Below, piece after piece: positions 42,190 to 53,989 of a stretch of 64,000 nucleotides of DNA. A model generated the notes under the pieces. The model ran no database searches and was not told the origin of the DNA. It saw only the letters and a program-made list of their open reading frames with translations. How positions within the stretch are numbered: position 1 is the first letter of the stretch; each line of letters opens with the position of its first letter. Position numbers and translations under genes: made by a program. This stretch comes from Symsagittifera roscoffensis (Eukaryota > Xenacoelomorpha > Acoela > Convolutidae), in NCBI RefSeq assembly GCF_963678635.1, contig NC_087065.1:17809623-17873622 (forward strand), given 5' to 3'.

Positions 42190-43060
42190 AAGTTTCTGGC
42201 TCAATTTGAACTCAAAACATCCATCCTCTTAGCATAAAAGATACAGAATATTTGTAAAATGAAGTTGATGCAGATTTGTTGGATGTCTCTACTATGTTGG
42301 TGTTTGCCGTAGCAGTAGATGCCTCTCAGTGATTCAATAGGTAGGAGGTCAGCCAGATGAGCCTCGAATTTGTGTATGTCTTCGTCAGTCGTGGTATGCA
42401 AATGATGAGTCGATATTTTCTATAACACTAAATCAGAGTTTTTAGACAGGTACAATTGGTTTTCAATTGTGGCAATCAAATTAAACAACTCAATTTTTGG
42501 ACAACGGCAATCACAATTTTCGAATTCAACTAACGGAAGAGCTTGAACAAGATAAGATGTTCACGGCATTTGTTTCTATTTTCCCCTAAATTCAGGTTGA
42601 GTGAAAACAGAAGTCAGTTTTGAAGTGAAAAAAAAAGTATTTTTGGACGCCGTTAGGGTTCATTTACCAAATTATGAAGTATGGCAGCTGATTTTATGTT
42701 TAATGATTGCTTTTACAGTGTAATCGAGAGCGTGCATTTTGATTGTGCCGATAACAAAAAGGCAGAAAATTTGCCTCGTTTTCTAAATTGTCTTTCCTTT
42801 TACTGGAAATGCGAGTGTATTCATTTCTGCAAAACTCAGAAGAAAAAGAAAAAAAGTTAGTTTGAAAAGGACTGTTAGAGTCCGGAAAGAAATGGATTTT
42901 TTGCATTAAGAAGGGTTGTAGATGCTTTTTGTAGTATCTTTCATTTTTGAATTTTCAGAGATCATGGTGCAGAATTGCTGCACTTTAGCATAAGCATAGA
43001 TAGATGCATTTCGACTGGATGCTGAAGAATGTTTATTTTGCGAGGTATTTCCTTCCAATT
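42190..43060 (-). pseudogene. Duplicated gene-like unit, copy 1
   Basis: About 870 bp similar in the same orientation to 43848-44680. The best conserved part is a minus-strand frame at 42201-42401 (TTDEDIHKFE ... LLPIESLRGIY, then YGKHQHSRDIQQ and a Cys-bearing hydrophobic stretch). The frame is retained between copies despite many silent and conservative changes, which suggests descent from a real exon. Here it stops shortly after 'KRM'. Family and function are not recognised. Confidence 0.45.
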
Positions 43061-43631
43061 GAAAAAGCTGGACCTGTCACCCTATCAATTGCGTGTATTA
43101 CCTCGATCGAAGAATCATCATCATCCACATGGAGTTGAAAATTATTAAAATGTTTGTTGGTGCGGGGTTTAGGTCTGCCGCGTTGAAACTTTGTAAAGTA
43201 TATTAATTTGCTTCATGTACGTAATTGGAATCCGATTGTAATTGTTCTTTGTTAATTGTAGAAGATGATAAAATTTTGTACAATGCTAGAGCAGGCGACA
43301 TTACCATTGGTCTTTAGAAACTTGAACCTAACTTTGGCCGAAATGTAGTTTTGAAGAAAGAGCATTAGAGTTTTAAGGATGAATTAGGAATGTAGCCCAT
43401 TTTTGTTCTTTAAAAGGGTCAATCCTTTAGAAGGGCCAACTCTTTAAAAGAGGCAGTTCGGAGCAAATAGAAGATGAAAATAAAAGTAATTCAATTTACT
43501 TCCTAAATGAGCTACATAATCAATTTAATATTCTGAAAATTGTAATAAAAATTCATAATTGAAAAACACCTTTTGGAAGTAGTTGGCCATCCAGTGATAT
43601 AAATTGTAGCCGTTTTTGGTGTTGGATTCAA

Positions 43632-44680
43632 TCAATTGTAATCGTCTAGTTTTAATAACAAAACCTCATGATAGGCTCTAACAAAATCATATGGAGTCGA
43701 ATAGACTATATTTGGGTGATCACATAATGGTGGGGGTTCATTTAGAGTATATAGGACAGAAAAATCAGAATCTGTAACATGCTTTTTGAGTAGATGTTTT
43801 AGAAAATTATCAGATGAATTTTTCACAGTTGAGTTTTTTTTCAGAACAGCCATCCTCTTAGCAAAAAAGTTGCAGAATATTTGTAAAATGATGTTAATGC
43901 AGAGTTGTTGGATGTCTCTACCATGTTGGTGCTTGCCATATCAGTAGATGTCTCTCATTGATTCAATAGTTAGAAGATTAACCGGAAGAGTCTCGAAGTC
44001 CCGTAGGTCATCATCAGTCGTGATATAAAAATGATCAGTCGGTGTTTTCTATCACAATAAATCAGAGTTTTTATTCAGGTACAGTTGGCTTTCAATTGTG
44101 GCAGTCAAATTAAACAACTCAGTTTTTGGACACAAACTATCAACCTTCTCGAGTTCAACTAATGGTAGAGCTTGAACAAGATGTTCACATCATTTGTTTC
44201 TATTTTTTCTCCAAATTCAGTATGAGTGAAAACAAAAGTCAATTCGAAAACAAAAAAAAATAGTTTTTGATGCCGCCAGGATTAGTTTACCAAATTAAAA
44301 AGGGCGGAAGCTATCTCTATGTTAATCATTGCTTTCAGAATGAACTCAAAAGCGTGTGTTTTGATTGTGCCGATAAGAAGATTGCAAAAAATTTTCCTCG
44401 TTTTTCCAAATTAGCACTGCTCTTACCGGAATTGCGACTGTATTAAATCGTGCAGAACTCAAATAAGAAGTAAAAAAATGATTTTGAAATGGACGCTTAG
44501 AGTCGGGAAAGAAACGTTTTTTTTGCACTAAGAAGAGTTTTAAATGCTTTTTGTAGTCTACCTTTCATTTTTGAGTTTTCAAAAATCATGCTGCAGAATT
44601 GCTGCACTTTAGCATAAGAATAGACAGAGGCATTTCGACTGGATGCTGAAGAATGTTTCATTGATGAAGAATTTAATGAA
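43632..44680 (-). pseudogene. Duplicated gene-like unit, copy 2
   Basis: On the minus strand this copy has the TTDDDLRDFE ... LLTIESMRDIY block, an in-frame TGA, then YGKHQHGRDIQQ. It continues without a break into a 73-residue open end (43632-43853; TVKNSSDNFL ... HEVLLLKLDD). The open end has relatives at 44687-44850 and 47130-47290. The internal stop suggests a pseudogene, unless the parts are separate exons. Confidence 0.45.
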
Positions 44681-44686
44681 CCTCAT

Positions 44687-46260
44687 GAGTAGGCTATAAC
44701 AAAGTCGTATGGAGTCGGATAGACTTTTTATGGATGACCACATAATGGTGAGGTGGCATTTAGAGTATATAGCACTTAAAATTCAGAATCTGTAACACGT
44801 TTTTGAGTAGAATTCTTAGAAACTTATCAGAAGTTTTTCACAGTTGAGTAAGTGTCGTTCCAAATATATGCAAAAAAGTCTAATGAAGTGGTTTCAAACT
44901 AATGACCTAATACTGAACAAAAGAAAAGAAAACTTTGACTATTTTTGAAGGGACCATTGTTCGGGCTGACTGTTAAACTGAATCTTTCCATAAATGATTC
45001 ACAAGTGTTCAATTTTACAAGGAACAATCCCAGTGGTATAACACATGTTTTTACGTATCAACACTTAGTTTTTACCATGTTTTTGCGTATCAGCACTTAG
45101 GTGGATAACGGAAGTTATAATTTTTTGGCAAGCATTGATGCCGCTTAAATCGAGACTATCGCGAAACCAACGCACTGATTGGAGTTTAATAAGTCATTGC
45201 ATTTCAATAGTTGTGATTTATTTACTGCGATAATGTCTCTGATTAGGAGTGGCATCAGCATGTGGTACTTCTTTTTTTTCCAGATTGAACTTTGCGCAAT
45301 GCAACTTTAACCATTGAGAACATTTAATAAAAGTCATTAGATGCCATTAGACTTGTATATTTCTTCCAACATCTGCATAAAAACTGAGCTTTGGATTCAA
45401 AAATTGTATATGAAAACTTTAACAGACCTACTTCAAGAGAACGAGTGAAGAGTCTTATTTACTTTCAGCAAAGAATCGAAGGTGTTGGATGAAGGACCAA
45501 AATTCATTATCTCTCCTTCTTCCAATTCGATGTTTCTTTGATGTTACCAGTTATTTTTTCGTTTTTGATTTTCAATTTTGAAAACATGGAGAATGTTTGA
45601 TCAGGAATTAATTTGGAATCTAAAAAATATTTGTAGTTGAATAAAAAATGAGAAATAGTTCGAGCTGGCGAGGAAAATTTTTGATAAAAGTGATTGTCAT
45701 ATTGATTGAAGAACACAAAGAGAAGAAGAAATTCGATTTTTCAATTGATTAATAATTTTGGAGTCTCAATTAATGCTGAATAAAGAGATGACTAGGTTTT
45801 GAGTTGACAAAGGTAAAATTAAGCAACTCAGGAAAAAGTCTCTTTCGAAGCTTTCTTGCTTGAGAGTGATTTTGCGCTCTGATTCGCTATTTGGTTGTCA
45901 TATGTCGCCACGTCATCAAGTTTCAGCAGTGGCACGTCATCACAATATTTTTTTGCAAATTTTGGTTGCTTAGCAACTTGCTGAGTGATTACGTTTGTCA
46001 AAGCGTATGTGCTGGAAAACGAAAAACTCCGCGCCGTTTTAATTTTCCTCCAATTTTCAGTAACAGTCGGCACCATTTTTTTTGAGAAGTTTGACCCAAA
46101 CAAGTTTGACTTAATTTCAAAAAAAAGTATCAAGTTTTGAGAGCATATCCCATTTGATATCACAACTGATCTGTCTACACAATTTGGATGGTTCCCAGTA
46201 AGCAAACAAAAACAACCATTCTGCTTCCGAATTTATTGTTTGGCCACTACATTAGGTATT
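44687..46260 (-). repeat. Duplicated unit, copy 3 (partner of 47130-48900)
   Basis: Collinear with 47130-48900 at scattered levels. The terminal block 'cacataatggt' recurs. A block around 'HQCLPKN' is at 45130-45190 (with stops), and a putative exon 'NIELEEGEI ... SSNTFDSL' at 45470-45545 is followed by gtaaat. An open frame at 45828-46205 has a counterpart near 48300-48560. It reads as a decayed multi-exon gene duplicate. Confidence 0.45.
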
Positions 46261-47129
46261 CATGATATAAGTTGCTCTTTTTTTCATTAGGACTCAACAA
46301 AAAAGTATTTTTCGAAAATCAATCATTGGGTGATACTTATGAAACTCCCCACTATGTTATCGACTACACAACTTCCACCCCTAACAATTATTATAGGAAT
46401 TAAGCAACAGAGTTTTGTATTAAAAACATGCAAACTTGCTGCCTAATTAAGTCCGCTTAACAACCCCCACTTCTTGAGGGGGGATTTTGTTAGGTGGATA
46501 CAATCATTGGATTGTTATCAATCTTACTAAGCTTTAAAGGCCCCGAATTTAAAAGTAAGTTATAGATCCCCTAACAGTCTCTGGGGACGGGCTGAAAATT
46601 TTCTATTACGTTTCTGGGGCGACAAAAACCGCACTTTTAAACTTGAGATTGAAATCGATTCGAATTAATTTTTGTACAGCTAATCTGCTGTAAAAAAATC
46701 GATTTACTTTAGACAATTTAGATACGTAAATTGATTTGAATGGTTTGAATGGAATTTTACGGTACAAAAAAATGTTTCCAATGCATTAATTGAATTCCAA
46801 TCGATTGAAATGAAATTTTTCAGGTTTGTGAAAATAATCAAAGTCTCAAAAAAACTGATTAGTTTTAACTATTCTGTTTGTTTCGAAGTTTGAGGAAAAT
46901 TATCTACTCAAAAAAAAATTCCGAAAGAGCTTTAGAAAGCATAGTCACTCAAAAAGAATTTTTACCGCAAAATAATGCAAAAAAAACGTGTATGTTTGTT
47001 ATGTTGACATCCATAGAAGAATAGTAAGTATGCAATCAGTTCATCACAATAGAAATTTCATTTCATCAAAGTTTAAACTTTTTATTTCACCTCAAATCAA
47101 TTAATTGTAGTACAGTTTTTATACCAAAT
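46261..47129. other. AT-rich spacer, nothing supported
   Basis: AT-rich sequence between two duplicated units. I see no open frame of note and no clear repeat. Confidence 0.35.
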
Positions 47130-48900
47130 TCTCTTGAGTAGGTTATAAAAAATTCGCACTGAGTCAAATTGACCTATTTTTGGTTGATCACATAATGGTT
47201 GGGGTTCATTTAGATTTAATAGCACAAAAACTTTAGAGTCTGTAATTAGCTTTTCGCGCAGAGTTTTTAGAGTTTAGAGTTATTAGATGATTCTTTCACT
47301 GTATAGTAACTGTTTCCCAAGTAGTTTGCCCTCAATTTTTGCTACATATGCCTTGAAAACATTTTTTTCTTTGATTTGGAAAGGAGCAATGACAGTGCTA
47401 TAATACAAAAAACTAAATTCTTCACTTTTAGTTGCAAATTTTCGAGTATCAGCAGTTACATGGACGTCCGATTTTGCATTTTTTGGCAAGCATCGATGCT
47501 GTTTGATTTGAAACTGTCGCAATGGTTGCGTGTTGATTGGTCTTCTAAGCGACATATAGTTGCATTCACTTTACTGCTATAATGGGTGTGAATAAGGACG
47601 ACAAACGCATGGGCGATTTCTATTTTTTCAAACTGATTTTTTCACGATGCAACCTAAATTAGTAGGATCATTTTAAAAGATGACTATTAAAACGAGAATT
47701 TATGAGTTTTTTTTTAAATATTTGCAAAAACACTGAGCCTTGGATCAAATTTTTATAAAATTTGTGGATAACAGAAACAGTAAGAAAGGCAAAGCTATTG
47801 AATAAACTTTTGCAAAAATCTTTTTTTTTTCGTGTCGATTGTTGCATAGACTAGACTGTTTTCACACGGACGTAACTTAATGAGAAAGAGAGAAAAAATT
47901 TACCTAGTTGATGCAAAGAATCGAGTGTGTTGGATGAAAGAGCAAAATCCCTTAAATCTTCTTCTTCCAGTTCAATGTTTCCTTGATGCTGCCAGCCATT
48001 TTTATGTTTTTGGTTTTTTGTTTTGAAAAAAGGAAAGTTTTTCAACAAGAATTAATTTGGAGCCTAGGAGTAATTTGCAAATGACTGAAAAATGAACCAA
48101 ACTTAGAGCTGGCTAGGAAAGTTATTTCAAAAAGAGATGATTTTTTTGCTTAAAAAACAGAGAGTTGAGTATTTCCAGTTTTCAAACTAATATAAAACTT
48201 TGGAGGCACAATTTGTGCTTAAAAGAAAGCTGACTAAACGTTGATTTGACCAAAAAAAACAGAGTAACTTAGAAGACAGTGTGTTTTGTCTGCGGCCATT
48301 TTGCTTGTGAGAAAAAATTGCGCTTTGATTTGCTTTTTGGTTGTCGTATGTGGTTGTCGTGAATTTTTGGCTGTTATAGTAACCTGAGTGCTTACTTTTC
48401 TTACAGCGTATGTGAAAAAAGTAAAAAAAACCTCCGCACAGAGTCTATTTGCTTTCAATTTACAGTAACAATCGGCACCGTTCTAAATACAAGTTTGGTT
48501 TGATTACACAAAAGTATTTACAAATGCAAAAAAAAAGCTTTTTTGACCTAAATACAAAAAAAAATATTCCTATCAAGTTTTGAGAGTATATCACAGTTGA
48601 TATCTCAAATTTTCTGTATAAGCGAATTGAAAAGTTCCCAGAAAACAAACAAAAAAAAACTTTTTTTTTCGAGTTTGTCCACTAGCCATTTTATTAAATG
48701 TTTTTGTTTTTCGAAAAAAACTTTCGTTCCTTGACTAAGACTCAACAGAAAATGATTTTTGAAAAAACACATCAATGAATTATTCTCTAAAATCACCCCC
48801 ATATGGTTTTGAATACAGAGCTTCCAATCCAAAAAAAATTTACCGAAATTAGCACCAAAGCTTGGTATTGAAAGCTCTAAGCTGCTCTGGTTGGTCAAAA
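47130..48900 (-). repeat. Duplicated unit, copy 4
   Basis: Partner of 44687-46260. Conserved minus-strand pieces are an open frame at 47283-47555 containing HRCLPKNAKSD, and a putative exon NIELEEEDLRDFALSSN at 47910-47990 ending in a gtaaat donor-like site, plus the open frames at 48234-48458 and 48605-48898. Matching exon ends in both copies support an ancestral spliced gene. The product is unknown. Confidence 0.45.
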
Positions 48901-50605
48901 AATTGTCTAACCAAGTCTAGATAATACTTGGTATAAAAATCGATTTTGAGAGCCCATTTAGGCACGCAATTCAATTAGGAATGAACTAAATAAATATTTA
49001 CGGTAGACAAAAATTGTTTTCATTGCAATGAACGAAATCAAATTGATTGAAAAGAATATTGAAATGAAAATGGTTTATATTACCTATTTTCTTTGTTCCG
49101 AAGCTTCAGCAAGCTTGTGTACTCAAGAAAATCTTCATAAGAGCTTCACAGGGCAAGGGTCACTCGAGGAGAGTTTTTACAGCAAAACAGTGCGTTTAAA
49201 GGATTTCCTTTTAACTTTTGCAATTTTGAGGGTTTCCGCGGTTATGAGCAGTAAACCTATGCAAATCTTTTTCAAATGTCAATATCAATAAAAGTCTTCT
49301 AGGAGCAATTTCTTGCAAACAATATCATATATTCAAGAAACTCGAGCTAGAAAAACTCATTTTTTGTGTAGAAATTTAGATATTTGCAATCTGCATAGTA
49401 TATTTTCAGGCCAAAAATCAAAACAAAAGCTAATTGAATAACGTACGTTAAAAGTTAATTTCTAGTAATTCTCTCTTGTTTGGCCGTCTAGAAAACTTGA
49501 ATATAATCTGTTTGAAATGAGTATACAAAACAAATCTTTTAAATTCGATAATTAAATCAGTTATATCAGTCAGTAATAATTAAATCTGTATAAAATGATT
49601 GCAAGCCAATTCTTTTCAGTACGCACACCCCGCACACGCATTTACCCTTGATTTATACGCATCTTTCTATGGGGATAAACATGTGTCTGCGACAGGGAAA
49701 AGGACTTATACTTTCCTGCTTTCGTAGAATAAGTTTTCTATATATAGGGGATAATGCTTTCCCGAATAAACCGTTCAATACCCCCACCTATGTTACCAAC
49801 CGTAGATTGTTCTCCTCATGCATGTAATAATTTTGAAATTTGATTCCGCATAAAAATTTCAATTTAACAAAATGTGATCATTATACTGCTGGAGAAACTT
49901 TTTTATACCTAATAACTCTTTCATCCTGTTAATACCGTAAAGTATTAATCATAATTTGGTATCGATTGATATTTTGTACTAATACTATCCATTTAATTGC
50001 TTATCTACTTTAGATCCGTTTGTTTTGCCCACGAAGTCAGTGGAAAACCGGTGTTTTGTCCTCTATTAATCAATTTGGGGGGAATGGTTTGGTTGATCCG
50101 ATTTTTCCAGTGGGGGGGGGTTGAGTAGAATTTGTGTGCATGTGTCTGTGATTTGGGGGCGCTCAGACTCTATTTTGTAAAAGGACTGCACATGGCTGAA
50201 TAAACAACAAATTCAAGACGAACATAATCGATTTACAATGGAGCTGTATTTAAGAAAACAAGTCAAATTTTGGAAAAAAAGTGATTTGAAAGGGTAAAAT
50301 TAATTAAAATAGAGTCTTGTTAATATGTAAAAATGGATTTAAGTTTTGAAAATGGTACTTATAATCATTTTTGCTATAGAAAAGGATTCAATATAAACTA
50401 CTACAATCCATTTAGCTCCCCTGCGGGTGTGGCTAACTCAATCGATTAGCGTGGAAAATCTTTTTTTGACGTGGTGTGAATAAAAATAAACATCAATCAT
50501 TCAGCAGTAATACGCATAGCAAGAAAACGGAGATTTTCAAGTACAGTATAGGACTAGTTTTTCACAAAACTATATATGGTTTAGACATTTTGTATTCTAA
50601 TGTGA
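48901..50605. other. AT-rich stretch, no supported gene
   Basis: The open frames at 49028-49291 and 50476-50685 have no recognised domain. The section 49610-49800 is less AT-rich ('cgcacaccccgcacacgc', then 'tatatataggggataa'), which could be promoter-like, but I can see no gene to attach it to. Confidence 0.3.
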
Positions 50606-50609
50606 ATCA

Positions 50610-51957
50610 AAACATAACAAGACTGCTCGTATCAAGGCAAAGCCGTAAATGTTCCGACAGCCTTTTAAGGTCTATGGAGCAGTAATAACACGAAAAAATT
50701 AAATGTAATTGAAAAACAATTTTTTTGTTCCGACTTTCGATACGAAAGTAACGGAATATTTGTGCTCGGGGTGGGTTTTTTTCTCTTCAGACAAATTTCG
50801 ACTTTTTAACTAGCCATTTTTGACGGAATTTTTTTATATCATTCAAAAGGTATTGTTGTACTGAGTTTAAATTTGAAAAGATATTTCTCTTGTGATCATT
50901 TTTCGTAAAGTTAGGAGGGTTTAAAGGTTGCCATTTTGACCAATTTGGGACAATTAACGCGCGATATAATTCGAGCTATTAACGCGTAAGCGGAGATTTA
51001 ATCCGTCTTAGAAATCGCTCCAAATTGGTTGAACGAAGCTTATTTGCCATAATTGATTTGTTACAAGGAACGAAATCTATCCCTTTGTACTTTATATGGC
51101 GTGTGGGGTGATGATTTTCTTTTAAAAAATTCAAATTGTAGAAAAAAAATTTTTCATTTTATTTTATTCCATTTAATTTTTTAAAGGTTTTACTGCTCCA
51201 TAAACCTTAAAAGGCAGTCGGAACATCCAGGGCTTCGCCCTGATACGATCAGTCTTGTTTTATTTTAAGATTTTTTTGTAAAAATCATCCCCTCACACTC
51301 CACGTAAAAAACAAAGTGATAAATTTTGCACCTAATAACAAATCAATTATGGCAAATAAGCTTCCTTCAACCAATTTGGAACGATTTCTAAGACGGATTA
51401 AACCTCTGTTTACGCATTATTAGCGAGTTAATTGTTCCAATTTGGTCAAAATGAACATCTCTAAATCCAAACAAGACTACTCCTATATCAGGGCAAAGTC
51501 CTGAATGTTCCGACTGTCCCTTAGTTCATATCGATTACATTCTGGAAAAGAAAATATTGAAAACCTATAAATTTTGGACAATATCAAAGTGTCAAATTGT
51601 TAGTCGTACGAATTATTACGACCAATTAGCTAGACCTTTAATACGACCCAAAATACGACCTTTAATGGGGTATAAAAAATTTCATCAAAAACTATTATTG
51701 CAATCGGCAAAAATTGACTGAAAAAAAAAACAAACCGAGCATAAACATTCCGTTTTCTTCGAAAGTCTGAACAATAACTTTAAGAAAAAAGATTGCAGCT
51801 AAATTATTTCATTAATTTTAAGCTCAGGGCAACCAGACCTTTTGAATGATATTAAAAAATTCTGTCAAAATTGGCTAATTAGAAAACCGAAATTTGTCTG
51901 AAAAAACCACCGCGAGCACAAATTTTCCGTTACTTTCGTTACAAAAATTGCTTGAAG
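50610..51957. mobile_element. Nested inverted-repeat composite element
   Basis: Blocks recur in both orientations. X (50612-50688, 'ggcaaagcc ... gttccgac') reappears inverted at 51186-51262 and direct at 51470-51523. Y (50728-50850, 'gaaagtaacgg ... tgacggaatttttt') is inverted at 51838-51955. Z (50936-51066, 'caatttggga ... ggagatttaatccgtctt') is inverted at 51338-51455. No transposase frame is visible. It looks like a fold-back or helper-dependent DNA element with insertions of its own relatives. Confidence 0.7.
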
Positions 51958-52394
51958 TTTCAATGACTAGCTTTTTTATCTCACTCCGATAGCATATGGG
52001 TATATCAAGTATTTTTTCTATAGAGATATAACTGCTACAATTTTACAACTTTTTTACAATAAGCCTTACAACTTTTTGCGTGCTTGGTTTGTTTTCATAC
52101 AAACTTTTTTATAGTTCTGGGATGGGCTTCTCAAAATGCTCTAATTTACACAAAAGTGATATATCTGTTTGGGCGTTTATCGAAAAATTTTGCAAATTTT
52201 GTCGACCATTTTTAGGTCGACCAAAATAATTGTCCGATCTCTCCGAAAAAACTGTAATGTAAAGAACCTAATTTTTTAGAAGTTTTCTGCGCTACAAGCA
52301 AATGTATGAAAAAAGTCTGAAAAGGAAGTTTTCAACACTTTAACAAAAAAGTTGACAACAAAACTGTATTTTTCTGACGCGCGCTCACCCTGAA

Positions 52395-52640
52395 GTTTAT
52401 TTTTATTGGTGCCAAAGGCGCCTTAAGAAACTTTTGAGGTTGGTCAGCCAAATTAGATATCGTATATTTATACCAAAGGGGGAATCCCTCGGAATAATTA
52501 GGCAACCAGAATTGAGGGGGGATGTGGGGGAAGTGGAAGACCGCAGACTATAATCCTCCCACCTCCAGCCCCTCGGCACGCTAATGATTTGGGCTTAAAA
52601 GTCTCTGCATTGAATAGTGGTGCAACAGAATGTTGGGACG
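52395..52640. repeat. Dispersed repeat copy (partner of 1-330)
   Basis: Shares ordered blocks with 1-330 ('ggcgcctta', 'cagccaaa', 'accaaaggg', 'ggcaacc', a G-rich run, 'ggcacgcta'). It is GC-richer than its surroundings. Confidence 0.45.
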
Positions 52641-53391
52641 TTCGAACGCTCGTTCAACGATAAGATTTGGAAGGCTCACGCGATCAGTCGATCCTATTTG
52701 ATTTGCGTTTTATTGAATTGCTTACACTAAGACTCATTAATTTGGCGAGGAAAAAGTTCGGCATACCATTGCGTGTTCTCATCAGGGGTGGAAACGTTGT
52801 TGCCAAGAAAAGGGCAACAATTACTAGAGATCGTATAAAAATGCAACATAATCTGCATGAAAATAGAAAAACTCAATTATAATTGATTTTCAACTTTTTT
52901 CTCCCGAATACGGAAAATTTCAATGAAATATCAAATGTTCGAAAGTTCGACGAATTCAAAGGCTATTTTCGAGCGAATGCTGCACCACTAGCATTGAATT
53001 CCTATTTATAATGCTAAAACCAAGGATGACAACCCAAGAACTTTCATTTGTCCCTTGAAAGGTTCCAAACCGTGTGTGGCATGAGCTCAAAAACAAAAAA
53101 AAGATACTGTAGTCTCACGAACACAAACGATTTTCACTCACAACAAGTTTGTTTTTGCTACCAAAGGAGAAGATCCCGAGTTACACTAAGGAAATTTCAC
53201 AGTTCCCTCCTAAGCTTGGAGGGTTTTGATAAAACAAGCGAATAATACAAAGCTGAAAACTGCTCTAAGTATTTCTTTAACAGTGCGAAAAACAAGCTGA
53301 AAGTAAAACCCACGTCAGAGATCTGGCAACTCAAGAAGGATATAGGTAGACACTATTGAATTACGATAACAACCCTGTCGAGCCGCTCTGC
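52641..53391. other. Spacer with small unassigned frames
   Basis: The frames at 52667-52882 and 53048-53245 are basic and short. I recognise nothing in them. Confidence 0.3.
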
Positions 53392-53612
53392 ATGAATCCG
53401 AACGGATTGGCAAGCTAACTCAATAACTATTCAAGATTGAAAAGGTAGCTGAACTCAATACTGTTTTCTGATGGTCTGAGCGTTTATGCTCACCGATACG
53501 GTTTATCCATATCGGTCAAGGCCATATGTTCGGCCGTTAGATCCGGCCAGTATACATTTATAAATAATTACATCGTGAGGCTAGGCCCATCTGCCCGGAT
53601 GACATTCCCCTT
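53392..53612 (-). repeat. 3' LTR of the decayed gypsy element
   Basis: Aligns with 59203-59392 through 'ggtctgagcgtttatgctc', 'caaggccat(a/c)tgttcggc', 'tatacat(t/a)tataaat' and 'gatgaca'. The left copy has about 30 extra bases in the middle. Confidence 0.75.
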
Positions 53613-53989
53613 TCTCTTTAATTAAATGAGTTTTTAAGTCCCCGTAGGACTAACATTGAGTTTTTGTGTCCCGATGACACATGAGTTTCAAAATCCCTGT
53701 AGGACTGTTTCACATATTCTTTGTTTCTACTGCGGTTGTTGTTTCCATGTCTGATTGTTTCTTTTTTTGCTGTTGTGACGTCCTCGTCTTGAGTTTCTTG
53801 TTCTCCTCAGTCTTCATTGTTTCAGTTTGAACATTGGTATCTTTTTCCTTTTAGTGCATTTTATCTCTTATAGTGATACAATGTGTTTGCTAGTTTTGAT
53901 GTCTATAACGTTGATAATGTCGTTTGTCTTTGTTCTGATATTTTCGAGAAATTTAACGCAGGCAACAAGTTCTAGTGAGTCCTTCTTGA

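Noticed and set aside
49610-49800. Possible small RNA gene in a less AT-rich segment
   Set aside because: No recognisable box elements, terminator or fold could be supported by reading alone.
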